Positions 58,062-64,000 of a stretch of 64,000 nucleotides of DNA are shown piece after piece. A program made the translations under genes and the position numbers. Location: contig NZ_JADQTO010000012.1 in assembly GCF_015704865.1 (NCBI RefSeq), positions 124,001 through 188,000 on the forward strand. The letters are read 5' to 3'. This stretch comes from Actinoplanes aureus. Its GTDB lineage: Bacteria > Actinomycetota > Actinomycetes > Mycobacteriales > Micromonosporaceae. Position 1 is the stretch's first letter. Each line of letters begins with the position of its first letter. The notes below the pieces were generated by a model. It searched no databases and was not told where the DNA came from. It saw nothing but the letters and a program-made list of their open reading frames with translations.

Positions 58062-61025
58062 CTACGCGGGGTCGAGAAAGTCGAACTCGGCCGACCAGTC
58101 ACCGAGTGGCGCCCGCCCTTCTTCCTCACGGGCATTCGGGTGGCGGGTCAGGTTGAACACACCCGCGCACCAACCTTTGGCCCAGTCCGGAACATCGACG
58201 TGGTTGCGCAGCTCACTCGGCGAGAAAGCCGCGACCATGTCCACCACCGCGGGAGCCGATCGCAAACCGATCGCATGTGCGCGCGTGGCAATCGCTCGGT
58301 AGATCACGTGGAGCTCGGCTTCGCGCGACACGATCGACCCCGTCAACGCGAGGCGTCGTGTCGCCTCGAACTCGATGAACGCGAGCCAGAGAAGCAGGGC
58401 GCGGTTCACCGGGTGCACCAGCGGAATTCCGGAGCGGTCACCGCCGAAGTCAAGGTATGCGTGCGCCACCCGCAGGATGCCCTCCGAAACGGCTGGACTG
58501 AGGGTCGGTCCGGGAAGCCATCGCTCGACGACGGCCAGGTCGGCTTGATCGGTGGCGATGAGGTCAGACCCTCCTCCCAATTGGTTGACCAGTCGCATCC
58601 CGACGCCGGGGACGAACTCGCCGCCGACTCGGTGTACGAAGAAGTTCGGAGAGCTGACCAGGCCCATGCTTGCGGCCAGGCGTCGCCGCCCGCTCAAAAC
58701 CAGCAACGACCGGACGCCATCGTCGAGCCCGAGGTCGTCGGCCAGATGGGTCGCCGCCCAATCCAGGCAGGACTCGACGGCCCGCTGCCAGTCCTCTTCG
58801 TACAGCGCGGTTCGTCCGGCCAAGGCGAAACGGCTCCAGCATCGCAGGAGATCGTAGGGGAGGCATCGCCCTTCAGAGATCGCCTGCGTGGCTGATCGGG
58901 CGTTGTCGAGCGCTCTGAGGCGCTCGTGAACCGAGCCCAGGAACACCGACCTCGGGTCACGATACAGAGAGAGGAGGGCAATCGATGACTCGTCCAGATC
59001 TATCTGGGTCTCATGCCACTGCTCGGACAACCTGGCAAGCGCGTCCTCGGTTATCCGGCGAGGCACCGGCGCCGCGTTGAGGCCTCGCAGGCAAAGTGCG
59101 GTGTGCCTGAAGGAAGAGCGGCTGCGGTCCCGCGCGAGCAGGCCCGACAGAACCAGCGACGCACCGCCCGTGACCTTGTCCTCGGCGGCTTGGATGACGA
59201 TCTCCGGGATGACCGAGCTGGGATCGCGGTGAAAAGCGTTCGCCGTCTCGTCGACCAGCTCCTCTATCGAGCCGGCGTTTCTCGTCATGGCTTCGGCGGT
59301 GAAGTATTCCAAGAACGTCCGATGGGTAAAGCTGAACAGCCGCTGGCCGTCTTGATCGCGACCGATGGACGTCAGCAGCCAAGCGCGTTCCGCGCAGAAG
59401 TCCAGAAATTCCTGGGCCCGGATGACGGCCGTCACGTCATCGATCGCGGCGGTATCCTGAAAGAATCGCGAAATCAGGGTGCGAACCGCGACCTCACCGA
59501 TGCCGACGTCCGCCTGGCCGCTGCGATAGAAGAGGAATGCGAGGTCTCTCATCAGGCGCAGACCGTACTCGACATGATCGACTGTCTGCTCGATGTGGCG
59601 CATCGAGTCCCATCGCCGGAAGAGTAGGTCGGCACACTCCCGGTACACCTCTCGGCGATTGCGCGGGATCGAGCCGCGTGTTCCGTACAACGTGCAGAGG
59701 AGCGAAAGCATGAGTGGGTTGGACTGAATGTCGCTGAGGCTGGCCAGCTCATGAATGAAGTGCACCCGATCCAGAGCCGGGCGTCCGGTGACGGCAAACC
59801 ATTTCGTCGAGTACTCGTCGACCTGATCTTCCGTGAACTCCCTCAGCTCGTACGTGACGAATTCGGCGTCGAAACGAGATCGACTGTAACCCACACGCCG
59901 CGACGTGACGGCGATGCTGGTCAACGGAAATCTCTTCGAGAAAGCCTGAGCGCGGCTCACGAACGTCTGGCGTTGTTGCACGTCCAGCAACTCGTCGATT
60001 CCGTCGAATATCACATATCCGCGGCCGACGCTCAGCATGTCCGCAAGGGCCTCGTCGGACACCGTGATCGAGAGGTTGACCTCGAGGTCCCTCTTGATCG
60101 CTGCGAGGATGGAAGTGTTTGCCTGGACGGCGTAGTGGCGACAGTGCAGCACCAGAGGAACCAGCGCCTGGGCGCCTTCCTGGAACGCCAGCTGGGAGGT
60201 GAGCCGTTTGACCAGCGTCGACTTTCCGACGCCTGGATCGCCGATGACGACGGCCCGCACCGGATTCGTGGCCGGAAGTAACGCCTCGCTGGCCAGGACC
60301 GGTTCCGCCGCATTGGACTCGACCACGAGGTGGCGGTCCACGTACAGCGAGTCCCAGTCGATGCTGCGTTGACTCGTGGATTCCAGGAAGTTGACCCTCG
60401 TGTGGCTGAGGCTCACCGTCCCACCCGGTTCCCGGAGGATCCGAGTTATGTCACTCACGAGCTGCCGGACTCGTGTGAATCGGTCGTTGTCGCAGCTTAC
60501 CGCGAGCATGTCTCGTAGATGGGCGGGCATGCTCATGGAGCCGCCCTCTAAAAGTGGGTGCACTGCGGCGAATTGCAACTGCCCGCGATCGTCGAGGCTG
60601 AGGTTCGGCAGGAACTCCGGCGGAGGAGCGACAGATTCGAGTGAACGCTTCGACAGGCTCCAGACTACGTCAGCGTAAGAACTCCAATCATCGGGCTCTC
60701 CTCTTACGCACCACTTCTGCACCTGCGTTTCGAACTCGTCTCGCGCGCGGTCAGCCAGCTCTTCGTGAATTTCGCCGGTCACCAGGGCAAGGTAATACGC
60801 CTGCAATACCGCGATGGCCGGAGGCTTGCCGAGAAACGCCGCGATATTGCGGAGCTGAGCGTCCGTCAGCGCGCCGTCGACGACTTCACCCGTCGGCAGG
60901 TAGAGGCCCGCCACCTGCTGCTGCTCGTACCGTTCCTTGTTTGCTTCTTGTAGTAGGGAACCGATGCTGTGTTCAGCAGCCCGACCCGCCAGGCGCGTCA
61001 GAACTCCGGATAATATCGCATCCAC
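58062..61025 (-). CDS. NACHT-domain STAND NTPase, candidate anti-phage NLR-like protein
   Basis: 987-residue protein. Residues 1-250 are an unrecognised N-terminal region. The NACHT domain follows: Walker A GDPGVGKST (262-270), Walker B YVIFDGIDELL (337-347) and a TSRRVGY sensor motif. The C-terminal part (about 560-987) is helical and shows no clear repeat class. Bacterial NACHT proteins of this size often defend against phages, with the C-terminus sensing and the N-terminus acting as effector; that is inference here. Base composition looks less GC-rich than neighbouring genes. It is divergent from a DUF4262 gene. Confidence 0.87.
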   Translation of the reverse strand: MDAILSGVLTRLAGRAAEHSIGSLLQEANKERYEQQQVAGLYLPTGEVVDGALTDAQLRNIAAFLGKPPAIAVLQAYYLALVTGEIHEELADRARDEFETQVQKWCVRGEPDDWSSYADVVWSLSKRSLESVAPPPEFLPNLSLDDRGQLQFAAVHPLLEGGSMSMPAHLRDMLAVSCDNDRFTRVRQLVSDITRILREPGGTVSLSHTRVNFLESTSQRSIDWDSLYVDRHLVVESNAAEPVLASEALLPATNPVRAVVIGDPGVGKSTLVKRLTSQLAFQEGAQALVPLVLHCRHYAVQANTSILAAIKRDLEVNLSITVSDEALADMLSVGRGYVIFDGIDELLDVQQRQTFVSRAQAFSKRFPLTSIAVTSRRVGYSRSRFDAEFVTYELREFTEDQVDEYSTKWFAVTGRPALDRVHFIHELASLSDIQSNPLMLSLLCTLYGTRGSIPRNRREVYRECADLLFRRWDSMRHIEQTVDHVEYGLRLMRDLAFLFYRSGQADVGIGEVAVRTLISRFFQDTAAIDDVTAVIRAQEFLDFCAERAWLLTSIGRDQDGQRLFSFTHRTFLEYFTAEAMTRNAGSIEELVDETANAFHRDPSSVIPEIVIQAAEDKVTGGASLVLSGLLARDRSRSSFRHTALCLRGLNAAPVPRRITEDALARLSEQWHETQIDLDESSIALLSLYRDPRSVFLGSVHERLRALDNARSATQAISEGRCLPYDLLRCWSRFALAGRTALYEEDWQRAVESCLDWAATHLADDLGLDDGVRSLLVLSGRRRLAASMGLVSSPNFFVHRVGGEFVPGVGMRLVNQLGGGSDLIATDQADLAVVERWLPGPTLSPAVSEGILRVAHAYLDFGGDRSGIPLVHPVNRALLLWLAFIEFEATRRLALTGSIVSREAELHVIYRAIATRAHAIGLRSAPAVVDMVAAFSPSELRNHVDVPDWAKGWCAGVFNLTRHPNAREEEGRAPLGDWSAEFDFLDPA

Positions 61026-61066
61026 TGGATTCCACCTAGAACCGGCATAAAAACAGATTGAGGGAT

Positions 61067-61095
61067 ATTGTCGTGACTGTTCTGGCCCGGGTCAA
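61067..61095 (-). promoter_or_regulatory. Sigma-70-like promoter of the NACHT gene
   Basis: On the minus strand TTGACC (61090-61095) and GACAAT (61067-61072) are 17 bases apart, 42 bases or more before the NACHT ATG. The surrounding 130 bases are strikingly AT-rich for this genome. AGGTGG lies before the ATG. Confidence 0.55.
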
Positions 61096-61185
61096 GATTT
61101 TGATCTTTCGCTAAAGTGTGAGTGGCTGGCGTCCGGGTATGCAGCGGTGGCTGGGACCGACGACGACCGGCGAAAGGTGAGCCTG

Positions 61186-61650
61186 ATGACGGCGGGGCGA
61201 CAGGACAGCGGGCTTCGGCGGATCGGTGAGACCATTCAGCGTTCCGGGGTGTACCTCGAGTTCGTGCCGCAGCCGACTCCCTTGGAGACCTGCTGGTACA
61301 CCATCGGCCTGACGGACCACGCTCACCCTGAGCTGATCCTGTTCGGCTTGCCGCCGGACATCTCGCGGCCCGCCCTGCACTCCGTCGCCGCCGACATCAT
61401 CGCGGGCCGACGGACGTGTGTCGCCGGGCAACATGCCGACGACGTTCTCGAGGGACACCAGGTCCAGTTCGTCGCGGTGAGCGAGCCGGACCGCCACCTT
61501 CCCGTCGCCGCGCAGTTCTACGCCCTCACCGGCGCCGCCGTAGATGCGTTGCAGATCGTGTGGCCGGACCGGTACCACCGCTGGCCGTGGCAGCCCGGCA
61601 CGCGCGTCGACGAGATGCCGGTTCTGGGCAGTCACGTCTCATCGGCCTGA
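61186..61650 (+). CDS. DUF4262-family protein
   Basis: 154-residue soluble protein. It contains the DUF4262 landmarks YTIGLTDHAHPELILFGLP and a C-terminal FYALTGAAVDALQIVWPD; the family is widespread in bacteria and of unknown function. ATG 61186 is chosen because AAAGGTGAG lies just upstream; GTG starts at 61147 or 61177 are possible. It is divergent from the NACHT gene and overlaps the convergent repeat-protein gene by 19 bases. Its role in that pair, if any, is unknown. Confidence 0.8.
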   Translation: MTAGRQDSGLRRIGETIQRSGVYLEFVPQPTPLETCWYTIGLTDHAHPELILFGLPPDISRPALHSVAADIIAGRRTCVAGQHADDVLEGHQVQFVAVSEPDRHLPVAAQFYALTGAAVDALQIVWPDRYHRWPWQPGTRVDEMPVLGSHVSSA

Positions 61651-64000
61651 CTACGGCCGTCGACGAGCGCCACCGATCGGTGCAGCCGGCGCCGGGCTCG
61701 CGCGTCGAGGTGGTCGCCGTCGGCGGCCGCGAGCGCGTCGCGGGCCGGGCGTCGCAGGCCGTCGGAGAGCTCGGCGATGGCCTCGGCGGCCCAGCAGCGG
61801 TGGGAAAGACCGACGTGTGCGGTGGTGACCATCTCCCAGAGGACGGCAACCGCCTTGTCCGCCTGCGTGGGATCGAGCCGGCCGAGGGCGGCCCGCGCTC
61901 GGCAGCGCAGGTAGGGATGCACCGAGGGCTCCTCGCAGAGATCGGCGAAGACGGAGCGGGCGCAACGCTGACCGGCGGGGTCGCGGTGGCCGGCCAGAGC
62001 CTCCGCGGCGGCGAGACGGGGCCGAGGGGGAGTGCCGGGGTCGACCGCGAGAGCGCGCAGCGCGGCACCGGCTCGTGCGCCGGGTTCGCCGGGGAAGCGC
62101 AGAAGAACGACCGCGGCATCGACGCGATCGGCGTTCCCGGCTCCGGGCAGCATGAGGAAACGCCCGGTCAGCAGATCCGTGTACGGCCCCGGCCGGACCG
62201 CCAGACGCCGCCCGGCGAGGACCCGGAGGTGCCCGGGTACGGCAGCGTCGTCGGCCACCGCGGCGAGGATGTGCTGGGCGGCTGCCGCCTCCTCGCCGCG
62301 CCCGAGCAGTGCCGCGGCGGCTTCGATCCTCGGCAGGGTCTCACCGTTCGCGGCGATGTGCCGGAGCGCGGTGACGGCGTCCGCCTGGGCGGCCGGCAGC
62401 ACTTCGCCGAGCAGATCGTGCAGCCAGACGACTTCCCGCGGCTCTCGCGCGTCGCGCAATCTGCGGCGCAGCGCGGTGACGAGGGCCTCCTTGTGCGGTG
62501 GGCCGCCGTCGTTGAGCGTTCGCGCCGCCTGGATGGCGATCGGGCGGTGGACGGCCCGGTCGGCGGCGAGGGCGCACAGCGCCGTGGCCGCGTCGTTCGC
62601 GGTGCGGTCGATGGCGAGGAGCGTCTCAGCGACCCGCAGGCGCCACGCCGGCCGGCGATCGCCGAGGTGCGGGCGGAGCACGGATACCACGGTGTCGATG
62701 TACTGGGATCCGATCGCGGTGAGTTCCAGCGCGGTGTCGATACGGGTTCCGAGGTCGGTGCGGGGATCAGCGAGCGTGGTCTCCAGCAGGAGAGCCAGGT
62801 CGCGCAAGGCTCGAGGGCCGCCGGATCGCCGGATGATCTCTCGTGCCGTGCGCTTGCGGGCTCTGGCCTCGGCCGGGTCGTTGGCGACGGCGCTGAGGAA
62901 TTGGATCGCGGCGGCACGCTCCGTGATGAAGTCGGTGTAGAGGTGGTTCGCGGCGCCGAGCGGGTCGAGCGGCGGGACAGTCGGCGGCTCCTGTGTGTCG
63001 GACGGACGTCTGATCGCGTCGCGCAGCGCGTCGACCGCATGCTTGATGTCGTCCACGTCGTGTCCGATGAGGCGGCGGAGGATCTCCAGGCGGTGTTCCG
63101 GGCGGAGGACGGCCGTGCCGAGCCAGCGACGCAGCATTGCCGCGACCGCCGGGTCTTGGTCAGGGCCGAGGAGTGTCGTGAACTGCTCGCGCCAGAGCAG
63201 CTCGTCGACCTCCTCCGCGCGCTCCGGAACATGGTCGAGCCGGGGCGGCAGGTCGTCAGGCGACGGATGCACTCGGGAGATCAGGAATACGAGTGCTGAA
63301 CTTGTGTACGGGTGGCGTTGCTCCAGTGCCCACAGCGCCCACCGCAAGACGATTGCAGGGCGCTCGGGGCAGAACATGAGGGCAGTACAAACGACAAGCT
63401 CAGGCTCGTCGCCGTCATCGAAGTCGAGGCCTGCGGCGATCGTGGTGATGAACGTTCGGGCGAAGGCCGTTCGCGTTTCGGGCATCGTGATGGAGGCCAG
63501 ACCTGTAGCTATCAGGCAGCGCTCCCCGGGCGTGGCGTGTGGTGCCGCCAGCATGCCGAGAAGGTGGGCGCGAGCTCGCTCTAAGCTGTAGCCGTACTTG
63601 GCGAGTGTTACGAACGCGTTGGCTCGAACCTTGGTGGCGTTGTAGCCGACTGAACCAATTTGGCCGAGCTCGGCCAGCAGGACGTGCCGGTCGCCCCAGT
63701 TGCTCTCCAGCATGCGTCCGAGAGCGTCCGCGCGATCCTGCGGTGTAGTGAAGGGGTCCTCCACGACTTTCGTCAGGACGTGCCGGGCCAGCGTATCCGT
63801 ACCATGCATCCACGGCACCCAGGCCGCCCGATGTCGGATGATTCCATCGACGGCATCGTCGGCGATAAATTCCCGCAGTGCGGATTCCATCGAAGGCGTC
63901 TGAAACGTGGACCTCCGCAATTGACCTATCGCATAGAAGCGCAGTCCGACGTTCAGTCGGCGATCGGTGACCGTCTCGATAATTCGGTTCAGCATGGCCT
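61632..64000 (-). CDS. Long HEAT/ARM-like repeat protein, N-terminus beyond window
   Basis: At least 788 residues are in the window and the reading frame is still open at the right edge. The protein is almost all short helices with repeated Ala/Leu-rich units (for example VALLR, ALRALAVDPGTPPRPRLAAAEALAG-like and RCRARAALGRL), as in HEAT or ARM solenoids, used for protein or nucleic-acid binding. No catalytic domain is visible in this part; one may lie beyond the edge, for instance a NACHT or other NTPase. An ATG at 63995 is not a proven start. It may be linked to the NACHT gene 600 bases away. Confidence 0.75.
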   Translation of the reverse strand, partial: AMLNRIIETVTDRRLNVGLRFYAIGQLRRSTFQTPSMESALREFIADDAVDGIIRHRAAWVPWMHGTDTLARHVLTKVVEDPFTTPQDRADALGRMLESNWGDRHVLLAELGQIGSVGYNATKVRANAFVTLAKYGYSLERARAHLLGMLAAPHATPGERCLIATGLASITMPETRTAFARTFITTIAAGLDFDDGDEPELVVCTALMFCPERPAIVLRWALWALEQRHPYTSSALVFLISRVHPSPDDLPPRLDHVPERAEEVDELLWREQFTTLLGPDQDPAVAAMLRRWLGTAVLRPEHRLEILRRLIGHDVDDIKHAVDALRDAIRRPSDTQEPPTVPPLDPLGAANHLYTDFITERAAAIQFLSAVANDPAEARARKRTAREIIRRSGGPRALRDLALLLETTLADPRTDLGTRIDTALELTAIGSQYIDTVVSVLRPHLGDRRPAWRLRVAETLLAIDRTANDAATALCALAADRAVHRPIAIQAARTLNDGGPPHKEALVTALRRRLRDAREPREVVWLHDLLGEVLPAAQADAVTALRHIAANGETLPRIEAAAALLGRGEEAAAAQHILAAVADDAAVPGHLRVLAGRRLAVRPGPYTDLLTGRFLMLPGAGNADRVDAAVVLLRFPGEPGARAGAALRALAVDPGTPPRPRLAAAEALAGHRDPAGQRCARSVFADLCEEPSVHPYLRCRARAALGRLDPTQADKAVAVLWEMVTTAHVGLSHRCWAAEAIAELSDGLRRPARDALAAADGDHLDARARRRLHRSVALVDGRSQADET

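Overview
The window is very high-GC DNA with many GTG starts, 4-nt ATGA/GTGA stop/start overlaps, SARP/BTAD regulators, secreted GH3 and GH19 enzymes with CBM2/CBM5 modules, and LacI, ArsR, MarR, PucR and ECF regulators. This points to a soil actinomycete, most likely of the Actinoplanes/Micromonospora kind; genus is inference. About 60 protein genes are supported. I saw no rRNA or tRNA gene, no CRISPR array, and no transposase or phage structural gene.

Layout. 1-2.1 kb: larB (cut by the edge) and larE, opposite a LacI regulator. 2.1-11.9 kb: a sugar locus. A seven-gene minus-strand operon encodes a sugar ABC importer, two Gfo/Idh/MocA dehydrogenases and two TIM-barrel isomerase/epimerases; uxaC-uxuB (uronate isomerase and reductase) is divergent. 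A LacI-type operator lies between them. 12-16 kb: a MarR/DUF6069 divergon, a VOC protein and a GH3 glucosidase behind a CebR-like box. 16-17.5 kb: a GH19 chitinase. 17.5-26.6 kb: two ArsR/SRPBCC stress modules with their own palindromic operators, MFS transporters, an ECF sigma operon and a 3-hydroxyisobutyryl-CoA hydrolase. 26.7-29.6 kb: a secreted CAP protein, a holin-like/DUF3618 envelope pair and an MFS gene behind a 24-bp palindrome. 29.6-35.1 kb: repeat-rich DNA with two copies of a roughly 125-bp MITE-like element, a 38-bp tandem array and a 60-bp tandem array, around a two-component system, a membrane beta-lactamase-like protein and a nuclease. 35-42.3 kb: a lipase operon, a large SARP/AAA regulator, a DksA-like protein and a short MreB-like protein.

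42.4-51.5 kb is a coherent sialic-acid (N-acetylneuraminate) locus. A FadR-type GntR regulator with overlapping palindromic operators faces an operon for a peptide/nickel-type ABC transporter (one subunit a permease-ATPase fusion), a NanA-like lyase, a ROK kinase and NanE. It is followed by a PucR regulator, a CBS-BON protein and an MFS/SARP divergon. From 58 kb to the end the DNA looks less GC-rich: a 987-residue NACHT NTPase, a DUF4262 protein and a long HEAT-like repeat protein cut by the edge form a candidate defence locus.

The two most interesting systems are the uronate-linked dehydrogenase/isomerase cluster, whose enzyme set matches an oxidation-elimination-hydration-reduction route like that for levoglucosan, and the NACHT/HEAT locus at the right end.
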